A program made the position numbers and the translations under genes. A DNA stretch of 38,440 nucleotides from an uncultured Collinsella sp. Lineage in GTDB: Bacteria; Actinomycetota; Coriobacteriia; Coriobacteriales; Coriobacteriaceae. A model generated the notes under the pieces. That model saw only the letters and a list, made by a program, of their open reading frames with translations, searched no databases and had not been told where the DNA came from. The stretch lies in the NCBI GenBank assembly GCA_959026535.1, contig CAUFMB010000019.1, positions 1-38,440 on the forward strand, read 5' to 3'. Shown one piece after another: positions 22,786-32,002 of the stretch (position 1 is the first letter of the stretch; every line of letters starts with the position of its first letter).

Positions 22786-25341
22786 ATGTTTACTCCGCTT
22801 ATCACTCATGATTCTGACGGCACTGCATTGGCGGCACCCGTTGATGCCGCACGTCGCAACGGTGCCACGTACAAGACGCGCACGATCGACGATCTGCGCA
22901 TTAAGGACGATCGCCTGCGCGCCGCCATCGAGGGCACGGGGCACTTGCTGTTCGACGGCGGTATGGGCACCATGTTGCAGGCCGCTGGTATGAAGGCGGG
23001 CGCCCTGCCCGAGCTGCTCAACTTTGAGGAACCCCAGGTTATCACTGATATCCAACGTCAATATGTCGAGGCCGGCTGTGACGTGATTACCGCCAACACC
23101 TTTGGCGCCAACGCCCACAAGCTCGACGGTGCCGCCACCGTGGCAGACGTCTTTGCCGCGGCCGTCGCCTGTGCCCGCGAGGCCGGCGCCCGCTACGTCG
23201 CCGGCGATATCGGCCCCATCGGCGCGCTGCTTCGCCCCCTGGGTACTCTGAGCTTCGACGAGGCCTACGACCTCTTTGCCGAGGAAGTGCGCGCCGGCGT
23301 CGCCGCGGGTGTGGACCTCTTTATTATCGAGACCATGACCGACCTGGCCGAGATCAAGGCGGCCGTCCTCGCCTGCCGCGAGAACTCCGACCTGCCCGTC
23401 TTTGCCACCATGACCTTTGAGGAAGACGGCCGCACGTTTCTGGGCACGAGTCCCGAGGTGGCCGCCATCACGCTCGACGCCATCGGCGCCGACGTTTTAG
23501 GCATCAACTGCAGCCAGGGACCGGCCGAGCTCCGCGGTCTTGCCGCACGCATGCTCACCGTCACCGACAAACCCATCATGGTGCAGGCCAACGCAGGACT
23601 CCCCCATGTAGACGACGACGGCAACACCGTCTTTGATATCCAGGCCCCCGAATACGCCGAGGCCGTCGCCGGCATGATCGCCGACGGCGTGAGCGTCGTG
23701 GGCGGCTGCTGCGGCACCACGCCGGCGCACATGGCAGCGCTACGCACGCTTATCGATAACCACACGCCCAGCCCACGCCGCCGCAAGCCCAGCATGTCGG
23801 TCACGAGCGCCCAAACGGTCGTGGACCTTCCCTGCGACGGCCACAAGATCGCCGTCATCGGCGAGCGCATCAACCCCACCGGCAAAAAGCGCCTGCAGCA
23901 GGCCCTGCGCGACGGCGACCTGGACTACGTCGTGAGCCAGGGTATCAGCCAGCAGGAACAGGGCGCCGACATCCTGGACGTTAACGTGGGCCTGCCCGAG
24001 ATCGACGAGGTCAAGATCATCCAACAGGCCACCGAGCAGCTCCAGGGCTCCACGCTGCTGCCGCTGCAGATCGACTCCACCGACCCCGCAGCCGTCGAGG
24101 CCGCCGTGCGCCGCTACGCCGGCAAGCCCATCATCAACTCGGTCAATGGCAAGCAGCAGATCATGGATGAGATCTTTCCGCTGGTCGCCCACTACGGCAC
24201 CAACGTTGTCGGACTTACGCTCGACGAAGGCGGCATCCCCGATACCGCCGAGGCCCGCTTCGCCATCGCCGAACGCATCGTGGCCGAGGCTGCCCGCTAC
24301 GGCATCGGACCGGACCGCATCCTCATCGACTGTCTGGTCATGACCGCCTCGACCAATCAACGCCAGGCCGAGCAGATCCTGCGCGCCATGTCCCTGTGCA
24401 AGGAGCGTCTGGGCGTCAAATGCGCGCTCGGCGTGTCGAACATCAGCTTTGGCCTGCCTGCCCGCCCGCTGCTGGGCTCGGTCTTTTTGGCCGCCGCTTT
24501 TGGCGCGGGCCTGGACGCCCCCATCATGAACCCGGGCTCCAAGCGCTTTATGGATACTGTCTACAGCTATCGCGTCCTGAGCGTTGAGGACGAGGGCTCG
24601 ACCGGATACATCGAGCGCTACGCCGGCTGGACCGATCCGTACAAGATTGCCGCGAACCCGGCGGCGGCTCAGGCAGCATCGAGTGATGCCGCGCCTGCCG
24701 CGGGCACCGCCACCAGCGTTGACGATGACCCCATCCGCCACATGGTTGTTTCGGGCCGTAAGGGCGAGATCGCTGCCGAGACCGAGCGTCTGCTGGCAGA
24801 CCACGACGCCATGGACCTCATCAACAACCACTTTATCCCCGCCCTCGACGAGGTGGGCGTCCTCTTTGACCAGGGCAAGTTCTTCTTGCCGCAGCTCATG
24901 GCCTCGGCCGAGGCCGCGCGCGTGGGCTTCGACACCATCAAGCGCCTGATGCCCGCCGGCGAGATTGCCGACAAGGGCAAGATCTGCGTGGCCACCGTCA
25001 AGGGCGACATCCACGATATTGGCAAGAACATCGTCAAAATGCTGCTCGACAACTACGGCTACACCGTCTTTGACCTGGGCCGCGACGTCGATCCGCAGGA
25101 GGTACTCAAGACCGTCAAGGAGCGCGACATCAAACTCGTCGGCCTCTCGGCGCTTATGACTACCACGGTCGTCGCCATGGAGGAGACCATCAAGCTGCTT
25201 CATACTGAGGTGCCGGGCGTCAAGATCATCGTGGGCGGCGCCGTACTCACCCCCGAATACGCCAAGCAGATCGGCGCGGACTACTACGCCAAGGACGCCG
25301 CCGAAAGCGCTCGCATCGCCGAAGAGGTCTTTGGGCAGTAA
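22786..25341 (+). CDS. metH: Cobalamin-dependent methionine synthase lacking the activation domain (851 aa)
   Basis: MetH transfers a methyl group from 5-methyl-THF through cobalamin to homocysteine. Domains in order: homocysteine methyltransferase (about 45-330), with its zinc cysteines in GINCSQGP and GGCCGTTPAH; pterin-binding TIM barrel (about 350-610), with GERINPTGKK and GADILDVNVG; a short Ala-rich linker (about 625-650); the four-helix cap; and the B12-binding Rossmann domain, with the cobalt-ligand motif DIHDIG at residues 741-746. The protein stops at 851 aa, about 370 aa shorter than E. coli MetH, with no activation domain; the preceding gene supplies it. The first 40 residues are not conserved, so a later start is possible. 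Confidence 0.95.
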   Translation: MFTPLITHDSDGTALAAPVDAARRNGATYKTRTIDDLRIKDDRLRAAIEGTGHLLFDGGMGTMLQAAGMKAGALPELLNFEEPQVITDIQRQYVEAGCDVITANTFGANAHKLDGAATVADVFAAAVACAREAGARYVAGDIGPIGALLRPLGTLSFDEAYDLFAEEVRAGVAAGVDLFIIETMTDLAEIKAAVLACRENSDLPVFATMTFEEDGRTFLGTSPEVAAITLDAIGADVLGINCSQGPAELRGLAARMLTVTDKPIMVQANAGLPHVDDDGNTVFDIQAPEYAEAVAGMIADGVSVVGGCCGTTPAHMAALRTLIDNHTPSPRRRKPSMSVTSAQTVVDLPCDGHKIAVIGERINPTGKKRLQQALRDGDLDYVVSQGISQQEQGADILDVNVGLPEIDEVKIIQQATEQLQGSTLLPLQIDSTDPAAVEAAVRRYAGKPIINSVNGKQQIMDEIFPLVAHYGTNVVGLTLDEGGIPDTAEARFAIAERIVAEAARYGIGPDRILIDCLVMTASTNQRQAEQILRAMSLCKERLGVKCALGVSNISFGLPARPLLGSVFLAAAFGAGLDAPIMNPGSKRFMDTVYSYRVLSVEDEGSTGYIERYAGWTDPYKIAANPAAAQAASSDAAPAAGTATSVDDDPIRHMVVSGRKGEIAAETERLLADHDAMDLINNHFIPALDEVGVLFDQGKFFLPQLMASAEAARVGFDTIKRLMPAGEIADKGKICVATVKGDIHDIGKNIVKMLLDNYGYTVFDLGRDVDPQEVLKTVKERDIKLVGLSALMTTTVVAMEETIKLLHTEVPGVKIIVGGAVLTPEYAKQIGADYYAKDAAESARIAEEVFGQ

Positions 25342-25366
25342 CACAACGGAAACAACCGAGCACCAA

Positions 25367-25404
25367 AACGTGCCGCATGCGCCACTTGGCACGTGCGGCA
25401 CGTT
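25367..25404. repeat. 11-bp-arm inverted repeat between metH and the UPF0210 gene
   Basis: AACGTGCCGCA (25367-25377) pairs exactly with TGCGGCACGTT (25394-25404). No U-run follows. It could slow transcription after metH or be an operator for the next gene. Confidence 0.6.
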
Positions 25405-25449
25405 AGAATAGATAAGACTATGCTCGTTTTGGCAGATAGGAGCGCAAGG

Positions 25450-26814
25450 ATGGCGATCACGCCCGCAGAAATCGCGGAAACCCGCGGCATGGTTGAGGAA
25501 CAGAACCTCGACATCAGGACCATCACCATGGGTGTTTCGCTCATGGGTTGCGGCGACGAGAACCTCGACCGCATGTGCACGAAGATCTACGACCACGTGA
25601 CGCACACGGCTGAGCATCTGGTCGAGACCGCCGAGAACCTCGAGCGCGAGTACGGTATCCCCATCGTCAACAAGCGCGTTTCCGTCACCCCAGTGGCGCA
25701 GATCGCCGCGTGCTGCAAGAATGAGGACCTCACCCCCATCGCGCATGCCCTCGACCGCGCGGCAGAGACGCTCGGCATCGATTACCTGGGCGGCTTCTCC
25801 GCACTCGTCCAGAAGGGCATCGGCGACGCCGACCGCCGTGTCATCCAGTCCATCCCCCAGGCGCTCGCCACCACGAGCCGCGTCTGCTCCAGCGTCAACG
25901 TTGCCAGCCTGCGCGCCGGTATCAACATGGATGCCGTGCTCATGGCCGCCCAGACCATCATCGATGCCGCCAAACTCACGGCCGACCAGGATTCCGTCGG
26001 CGCTTCCAAGTTTGTCTGCTTTGCCAACATGGTCGAGGACTCCCCGTTTATGGCGGGCGCCGTCCACGGCGGTGGCGAGGCCGACGCCGTCATCAACGTA
26101 GGCGTCTCGGGCCCCGGCGTTATGGCCGCAGCCCTGGAGACACTGCCCGATTCCGCATCGATGATGGAGGTCGCCGAGAAGATTAAGCAGACCGCCTTTA
26201 AGATCACCCGCGCCGGCGAGCTCATGAGCCGTGAGGCAGCCCGCCGTCTGGGTGTCGAGAAAGGCATTGTCGACCTGTCGCTGGCTCCCACGCCTGCCAT
26301 CGGCGACTCCGTTGCCCGCATCCTCGAGATCATCGGCGTGGGCACCTGCGGTGGCCCCGGCACGACCTGCGCGCTCGCCATGCTCAACGATGCCGTCAAG
26401 AAGGGCGGCGTCATGGCCAGCTCCAGCGTGGGCGGTCTCTCCGGCGCCTTTATCCCCGTGTCCGAGGATGCCGGCATGATCGCCGCCGTCGAGGCCGGTG
26501 CGCTTTCGCTCGAGAAGCTCGAGGCCATGACCTGCGTGTGCTCCGTTGGCCTGGACATGATTGCCATCCCCGGCGACACCCCGGTCGAGACCATCGCCGG
26601 CATCATCGCCGACGAGATGGCCATCGGCGTCATCAACAACAAGACCACGGCCGTGCGCGTGATTCCCGCCATCGGCAAGGGCGTGGGCGACTGCGTCGAG
26701 TACGGCGGCCTGTTTGGCCGTGCGCCCATCATGCCGGTGAACCCCAACGCCGGCACCGTGCTTGCCCACCGCGGTGGACGCTTCCCGGCGCCGCTGAACT
26801 CACTGAAGAACTAG
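25450..26814 (+). CDS. UPF0210 / PFL-family protein (DUF711, 454 aa)
   Basis: This is a conserved cytoplasmic protein with a glycyl-radical-enzyme-like (PFL-like) fold but unknown activity. Recognisable text includes DIRTITMGVSL, the run VASLRAGINMDAVLMAAQTI, AVHGGGEADAVINVGVSGPG and the C-terminal stretch ending GGRFPAPLNSLKN. The length is normal (about 450). In many Gram-positives it is paired with a small ACT-domain gene (UPF0237); none is seen directly upstream here. I chose the ATG at 25450, with AGGAG eight bases upstream. It follows metH by 108 bp with an inverted repeat between, so it may have its own promoter. Confidence 0.88.
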   Translation: MAITPAEIAETRGMVEEQNLDIRTITMGVSLMGCGDENLDRMCTKIYDHVTHTAEHLVETAENLEREYGIPIVNKRVSVTPVAQIAACCKNEDLTPIAHALDRAAETLGIDYLGGFSALVQKGIGDADRRVIQSIPQALATTSRVCSSVNVASLRAGINMDAVLMAAQTIIDAAKLTADQDSVGASKFVCFANMVEDSPFMAGAVHGGGEADAVINVGVSGPGVMAAALETLPDSASMMEVAEKIKQTAFKITRAGELMSREAARRLGVEKGIVDLSLAPTPAIGDSVARILEIIGVGTCGGPGTTCALAMLNDAVKKGGVMASSSVGGLSGAFIPVSEDAGMIAAVEAGALSLEKLEAMTCVCSVGLDMIAIPGDTPVETIAGIIADEMAIGVINNKTTAVRVIPAIGKGVGDCVEYGGLFGRAPIMPVNPNAGTVLAHRGGRFPAPLNSLKN

Positions 26815-26831
26815 CTGAGGGGTTCGGGCGA

Positions 26832-26973
26832 GGAGCCCCGCCGCCGGGCGGCAGACATATAAGGTCGCCTGCTCGGACAGTCCTGCGCAAGACGGAGGCC
26901 ACATTAAGTGGCCTCCTTTGCGTGCGGAACTCGCGATCGACCTTATATGTCTGCCGCCCGGCGGCGGGGCTCC
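26832..26973. repeat. Nested inverted repeat: 36-bp perfect arms around a second hairpin
   Basis: Arms 26832-26867 and 26938-26973 are exact reverse complements. Inside, GGAGGCCAC/GTGGCCTCC (about 26896-26918) makes a second hairpin followed by TTTGCG. It lies directly after the UPF0210 stop and could act as its terminator, but such long perfect arms suggest a mobile or recently formed element. Confidence 0.75.
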
Positions 26974-27086
26974 CGCACAACGGGACCTCAGTTGGGTTCT
27001 ATCCCGTATGGCAGTCGCTTCGCTCCTGCCCGCCTTGGTTGTGAGGGCGGCTTGGCGTTGGAACGGTTCTTTCTGATATATGCTGG

Positions 27087-27122
27087 TTGCGGCTCTTCTT
27101 TTAGGAGGAGTCGCTTTTTTGT
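27087..27122 (+). terminator. Terminator/attenuator-like hairpin before the methyltransferase
   Basis: An imperfect stem (GCGGCTC with GAGTCGC, one G-U pair) is followed by TTTTTT and lies about 20 bp before the chosen GTG start. It may end upstream transcription or attenuate the next gene. Confidence 0.5.
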
Positions 27123-27139
27123 TGCTAGGAGGTTGGCCC

Positions 27140-28027
27140 GTGGTTGATGGGGAGAATCGTTCTGAGCTGCTTTCCACAGATTGGAACCAGGAGTGGATGC
27201 AGATGCAGGCCGCTCGGCATCGGGCTGATGATTCTTTTGAGTGGGATAAGCGGGCTCGGCATTTTCGGCCGCTTGAGACTGCTCCTTATGCCCGGGATTT
27301 TATGAAATTGCTGGCTCTTGAGCCTGGTGAGTCGGTGCTGGATATGGGATGTGGGGCTGGGTCGATTGCTATTCCGCTTGCTCAGGCTGGGCATCCTGTG
27401 ATTGCTGCCGACTTCTCCCCCGCTATGCTGGGCACGCTTGATGCCGGCATTGAGTACTACGGACTCGAAAGGCGCATAACGCCGCTTGAGCTTGCTTGGG
27501 ATGATGATTGGGATTTGGTTGGACCGGTCGCGAAAGCGGTGGATGTTGCCTTTGCCAGTCGGTCAGTTACGACGACCAATCTAAAAGGTGCGCTTGCCAA
27601 GCTTGACCGTACGGCTCGTCGGCGTTGCGCTGTCACGATGGTCGCCAACTCCAGCCCGCGCTATGACCTGCACCTGATGAACGCCATCGGCGCCTCGGTT
27701 ACCTGCAGCAATGGCTTTGTGTACGCCTTCAACATCCTTATTCAGATGGGTGCCTTACCGCAGGTCACGTATTTTGAATCACCCCGTCGCGATACCTTCG
27801 ATAGCCTTGAGGCGGGAGTGGCGGACTTCTCCCGCATGCTCGAGCACGGTAACGAGGATAAAATCGACTGCCTGCGCGACTACATCGCTCAACACATGAT
27901 TGAGAACCCCCATGCCGGCGAGCCGGGCTCCAAGGGCGTGCCGCAGGGACGCTATATGCTCGATCATGTCCGCAAGGTTCGTTGGGCGTTTATTGCATGG
28001 GAGCCGGTCTCTGCGCCCAGCTCATAG
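27140..28027 (+). CDS. Class I SAM-dependent methyltransferase (295 aa)
   Basis: This is a Rossmann-fold methyltransferase. Motif I, SVLDMGCGAGS, is at about residues 65-75, followed by PVIAADFSPAML (motif II acidic residue) and ITPLELAWDDDWDL. The substrate is not evident; the C-terminal half has no recognised partner domain. I chose a GTG start with AGGAGG seven bases upstream; an ATG at 27080 would add a short hydrophobic N-terminus that spans a terminator-like hairpin, which I think unlikely. Codon use changes inside the gene: up to about 27410 it prefers CGG, GAT and GCT, then switches to the CGC/GAC/GCC pattern of the neighbours, which suggests a mosaic origin. Confidence 0.82.
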   Translation: MVDGENRSELLSTDWNQEWMQMQAARHRADDSFEWDKRARHFRPLETAPYARDFMKLLALEPGESVLDMGCGAGSIAIPLAQAGHPVIAADFSPAMLGTLDAGIEYYGLERRITPLELAWDDDWDLVGPVAKAVDVAFASRSVTTTNLKGALAKLDRTARRRCAVTMVANSSPRYDLHLMNAIGASVTCSNGFVYAFNILIQMGALPQVTYFESPRRDTFDSLEAGVADFSRMLEHGNEDKIDCLRDYIAQHMIENPHAGEPGSKGVPQGRYMLDHVRKVRWAFIAWEPVSAPSS

Positions 28028-28185
28028 CTTGTTCACAGCCCGCACCGCCCACTCACTCGGCATCCGCATTCTTTTTGAACTGGGAAAACGCGCTCCACAC
28101 CGCGCCGTTCCTGCGCTATCGTGGGACAGCTCACGTAGATTAAGGCCCCGTCGCGGGGCGCCCCATACATAGAAAGCGAGAACCC

Positions 28186-28485
28186 ATGGCACTGACAGGA
28201 GCCCAGGTCAAGCAGCTTCGCAGCATGGCCCACCACCTCAACCCCGCCATCATCATCGGCAAGTCCGATGTCAACGAGGGCACCGTCGAGCAGACGGTCG
28301 CCTACCTGGAGAAGCACGAGCTCGTTAAGTGCTCCGTGCTCGATGGCTCCAGTCTTTCCGCCCGCGAGGCCGCCGAAGAGCTCGCTGAGCGTTGCCACGC
28401 CGAGGTCGTCCAGGTCATCGGCCGCAAGTTCTCGCTGTATCGCGAGTCCTCGCGCAAGGACATCGAGAAGATCAAGCTCGTCTAA
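28186..28485 (+). CDS. yhbY: YhbY-family CRM-domain RNA-binding protein (99 aa)
   Basis: This small protein is made of one CRM domain, the fold that binds the large ribosomal subunit precursor in E. coli YhbY and group II introns in plants. It has the family motifs LTGAQVKQLRSMAHHLNP, IIGKSDVNEG and a C-terminal GRKFSLYRES, which contains the conserved GxxxxLYR. The length of 99 aa is standard. It probably helps 50S assembly. It is followed by a strong terminator and preceded by a GC-rich inverted repeat near 28143. Confidence 0.93.
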   Translation: MALTGAQVKQLRSMAHHLNPAIIIGKSDVNEGTVEQTVAYLEKHELVKCSVLDGSSLSAREAAEELAERCHAEVVQVIGRKFSLYRESSRKDIEKIKLV

Positions 28486-28523
28486 GAGCCAATGATCCGG
28501 CGATCCAACACATAGCAAGCTTA

Positions 28524-28556
28524 CGGGTGCCCAAGTACTTCGGGCGCCCGTTTTTT
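28524..28556 (+). terminator. Terminator of yhbY
   Basis: CGGGTGCCC pairs with GGGCGCCCG (28524-28550), followed by TTTTTT (28551-28556). It overlaps the stop of the convergent regulator gene. Confidence 0.88.
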
Positions 28557-31554
28557 ATCGCTCGACCAGCACGCGATTGAGCCGTCCCTCCACCAAGCGC
28601 TCGTATAGACGTCGCGTCTCGGGCTCGGGCACGCCATTGACCTGCTCCCTCAGATGGTGCATATGCCCGCTGTACAGTTCGACGATATCGCGCCGCCGCC
28701 CCGCCGCACTGTAGACACGCATGGCGCAGCGCACCATATCCTCACGCGCCGTTTCCTGCCGAAGCCCCGACTCCGCCAGCCAAATCGCCGACTGCAGATC
28801 GTTTTCTTCTAGAGCGGCATTTGCTCCCTTAATCATGCAATCGATGTACTTTGACTGCATAATGCGTCGCATACGCAAAAAGTAGGTGGGATTACAGCCA
28901 TTGGGAACATACAGCGGTCCGGCATAAAGCTGCTCAATCTTAAGGCACAACTCGACCAGATGGGGCCCGCGCGCACCCGTGCGATTTCCCAAAACCTCGC
29001 GGTTTATCTGGTCAAACAGCCGTACATCGGTCTTGACGTAGTCGCCGTTGAGTCCGATGCATTCATTTTGGATGAGCACACACGACTTGCCGTCTGGCGT
29101 CGGCCCCAAAGCCGACCGCAAGCGCGATATCGTCGAGTACAGGTTGTTGCGGGCGCTATTGAATTCGGCATGGGGCCACAGCTCCATGGCCAGCGTCTCA
29201 CGATCGACGAGCGCATCCATGCCCAGCGCAAGTCGCTCGGCAAGTGTCGCCGCTTTCTTGCGGCGCCACATTTTGTCCGTGATGGGAAACCCGTCGCGCT
29301 CGGCGCGAAACGCACCAAACATGCGAATCTCGATATGGTCGATGGTATCAACGGCTTCAACCTCGCCGGCCTGGAATAGGCGCTCGCCCTCCCCTTCCAA
29401 ATCGTCGCGCAGCGAGTACCGCGACAGCTCGCGCACGGGAAGCTTCTTGCGTATCCTGGCCGCCGGCTCGCCCAAACAATGCATGGCAAGGCGCGCAAAG
29501 AGCCGATACGATGGCTCTAGAATCCCCGCACGATTCATGGACATCCAGGCCGCAAGATCGCTGTCTCGGCCCGCACAGGCCAAATGCAGCGCCACCATCC
29601 AGGCTTCTGCGCCACCAACCTGCGTCTGGCTTATATCGAGCAACTCCGCTTCCTCGCGCACCGAAACCATCGATGTATTTCGCAGATACGCTGCGCGCTC
29701 CAGCAGCAATGCGTTATCGCGCATGTACGCAATCGACTCCTCGGCAAGTTTGAGCACTTGGACCGCACGGAACTTTGCATTAACCGGCCGTCCCTCTGCC
29801 AGCGACTGCCAGCCTTCTAGCAACAGGCCAAACAGCTGAATCTGGTTGTCGCGCATGCGCACGGCAAAACGATCGAGCTCGTTGAATGCCGCATCGTCGG
29901 TTACCGGCAAGCCGGAAAGGAGCCGCCGTGCCGCCAACACCATGCGCACCCAGATAGCCATCGCCTTAAGCCCACGTACGTCGAGCGCCTCCCGCACCAT
30001 CGTCATCTCGTCGTCGCGCTCGTCGGTTCCCGCAAACGACCCGTCAAAGAGCTCCACCAGCATGCTATCGGCCCGTATAACAATCCCCGCGATGTCGAGC
30101 TCGCAGTCGTAGGCCTTACTCGTTTTGAGCTGCTGTAGAACGCCGCCGTCATCTCCCCGCTCGGTCAGACAGCGCTTGACCTCGATATGCGCAGACAACA
30201 TATCGAGTGCGGTATGGGATGTCTCGATTTCTGGCACGGCCAGATTCGTAGGAAGCCCAAGCCCGTTGTCCCCATAGCAAACAGCCGTCAGTGTCTGGGC
30301 CACCCTCCATGAAACAGGGTCTATTTCGCAGGCCGCCCGTTCGCCCCCGCGCTCGATGACCGATGCCGTATAGCGGGCGAGCTTTGTGTTGGACACGCTG
30401 ACCGCTGCCAGATATACGCCGAGTGCCTCGGCAGGCGTTGGCTCTGGAGCCGGATCGTCAGCATCGATCGTGCCCAGCGCTGCTCGGCAGATATCGGCCC
30501 CGTGCCCCGTCAGAGCAAGATCGACCCCATACTGCCCAGCAAGTTCAAGGACCGCCTCACGGTCCAAAAAGGCGTCCGCCAGGCCCATCGCCGCATCGCA
30601 TCGGCCCGCCTTAAGCAAAATCCGGGCCGCCCTCGGAACAAGTTCGGGGCGAACCTCGGCCACCAACTTACGCAAACGCAAGCGTCCGTTATCCTCCGTG
30701 CCCAAACACGTAAAACTCCGCTCGGCGGGATCCAAGCCAAAGATCGGGTAGTCGCGTACAAAGTAGGACTGGTCGACCATCGACAGCCTCACCCCACAGG
30801 CCTCGAGTTCTGCGATATTGCCCTCGCCCATCAAAACCATGAGACATGCCACGCAAAACAGCGCATTATTGTCGAGCGAAGCCAGATCGGCAAGTGCCGC
30901 GCCATATACGTTGACAATCTCGTTTTCGAGCAGACCGGCTACGTCGCCTTGGCCATACAGACCCGTCTGCAATGCCGAAACGAGCTCGGGCACGCCCTGC
31001 GTGAGCTGATAGAAGTCGAGCGATGTGCTGATCGAAAACGCCGATGCCCACGCCGAATACTCATAGGCATGCACCTTGAGCATCTGCGCATTGATCTTAA
31101 CCGAATCGCCCAGCCCATGAATCAACTGACGATTTGAAGGACGGCAGGAGATAAAGACCCCTATCCCCATAGCGCGCAGGCCGCGAATCCTGTCGATGAG
31201 GTCTTCGGTATCGTGCTGATCGAGGTTTGGCACATTATCAATCGCGATAAGGGAGTGCGGTTTGTCTTTGAGTTCTTCGGTTACCACCTCGAGCTGCATA
31301 AACACCTCGCGCCCAATGGCACGATCGGCCTCGATAATCCGCACGGAGCCTCGCGTCGGGTCGCATTTAACCTCATGGGTGTACTGCAGCAGCACCGAGG
31401 TCTTCCCAAACCCGTCGGGCGCATAAAGAACCACGATGCCGGCCTTTCGGCCCTTGGCGATAAGCTCATTCATCAAGCGTTCGCGTCGCACCATATAGCC
31501 TCCGCCCAGCGGCATCAGCTCGAGCTCGTCTATACTGCTCAAATCGTTTACCAT
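28555..31554 (-). CDS. STAND-ATPase regulator with C-terminal SARP/BTAD output domain (999 aa)
   Basis: This is a very large signal-transducing transcription factor. The N-terminus is a MalT-like STAND NTPase with Walker A APDGFGKT at residues 45-52 and a Walker B-like SLIAIDNVP near 100. The middle (about 250-730) is all-helical repeat sequence without named motifs. From residue 741 there is a winged-helix segment (IEIRMFGAFRAERDG, then RRKKAATLAERLAL and ARNNLYSTISRLRSALG), followed to the end by a BTAD-type helical domain. In classical SARPs the wHTH-BTAD part is N-terminal; here it is C-terminal, as in LuxR/MalT architecture. GAGGAG precedes the ATG. No target gene is obvious; it ends convergent with yhbY. 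Confidence 0.85.
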   Translation of the reverse strand: MVNDLSSIDELELMPLGGGYMVRRERLMNELIAKGRKAGIVVLYAPDGFGKTSVLLQYTHEVKCDPTRGSVRIIEADRAIGREVFMQLEVVTEELKDKPHSLIAIDNVPNLDQHDTEDLIDRIRGLRAMGIGVFISCRPSNRQLIHGLGDSVKINAQMLKVHAYEYSAWASAFSISTSLDFYQLTQGVPELVSALQTGLYGQGDVAGLLENEIVNVYGAALADLASLDNNALFCVACLMVLMGEGNIAELEACGVRLSMVDQSYFVRDYPIFGLDPAERSFTCLGTEDNGRLRLRKLVAEVRPELVPRAARILLKAGRCDAAMGLADAFLDREAVLELAGQYGVDLALTGHGADICRAALGTIDADDPAPEPTPAEALGVYLAAVSVSNTKLARYTASVIERGGERAACEIDPVSWRVAQTLTAVCYGDNGLGLPTNLAVPEIETSHTALDMLSAHIEVKRCLTERGDDGGVLQQLKTSKAYDCELDIAGIVIRADSMLVELFDGSFAGTDERDDEMTMVREALDVRGLKAMAIWVRMVLAARRLLSGLPVTDDAAFNELDRFAVRMRDNQIQLFGLLLEGWQSLAEGRPVNAKFRAVQVLKLAEESIAYMRDNALLLERAAYLRNTSMVSVREEAELLDISQTQVGGAEAWMVALHLACAGRDSDLAAWMSMNRAGILEPSYRLFARLAMHCLGEPAARIRKKLPVRELSRYSLRDDLEGEGERLFQAGEVEAVDTIDHIEIRMFGAFRAERDGFPITDKMWRRKKAATLAERLALGMDALVDRETLAMELWPHAEFNSARNNLYSTISRLRSALGPTPDGKSCVLIQNECIGLNGDYVKTDVRLFDQINREVLGNRTGARGPHLVELCLKIEQLYAGPLYVPNGCNPTYFLRMRRIMQSKYIDCMIKGANAALEENDLQSAIWLAESGLRQETAREDMVRCAMRVYSAAGRRRDIVELYSGHMHHLREQVNGVPEPETRRLYERLVEGRLNRVLVER

Positions 31555-31942
31555 GCCCGCTCCTCAACTCGACCGTATGGACACTGTAGCCGCAAGACCA
31601 TACAAGCCGCGCTATGAATAGAGCGGCCTTGTGTTTTAGGTTGTCTTTTGGTACGCAAGCGGCAAGTTTTTGTACAGCGAGGGCCGATTGTTATTAATCC
31701 CCCGACTAATCGGTCTTTAAGCAGGTAAATGAGCTTGTCAGCTTGTCCCATCTAAGCGGCAGTGTAACGCAGATGAACAAGGTTCAGCCATGTCATTCAA
31801 CTCGCCTAGTACCCGCTACCGTCTACGACCTTCTAGTGGCATTTTTGCATAGAATCTGGTATGGAATGAATCAAGCTGTTGGGCATCCGGCATTCGTCAA
31901 GCTTGCGGCAAGTTTTTGGTCAAGTGGGCGGAAAAGGATAGC
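31555..31942. other. Gene-free region upstream of the large regulator
   Basis: No gene is seen. It holds the promoter of the leftward regulator. GCGGCAAGTTTTTG occurs twice in the same orientation (31659-31672 and 31905-31918), and CCGATT/AATCGG form a loose inverted pair near 31683-31712. Confidence 0.45.
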
Positions 31943-31970
31943 AAAAAGGCCCCCGCAAAGCGGAGGCCTC
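31943..31970 (-). terminator. Terminator of nagB
   Basis: On the minus strand AGGCCTCCGC pairs with GCGGGGGCCT across a 3-nt loop, followed by UUUUU, about 30 bp after the nagB stop. Confidence 0.88.
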
Positions 31971-32002
31971 AGGCAAGGCTATGTCGAGCTGCAGGATTCG
32001 CG

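Noticed and set aside
23740..26769. A 1009-aa open frame antisense to metH and the UPF0210 gene
   Set aside because: It is the mirror of two well-identified genes in high-GC DNA, its composition is Gly/Ala/His/Asp-rich nonsense, and it has no start signal.
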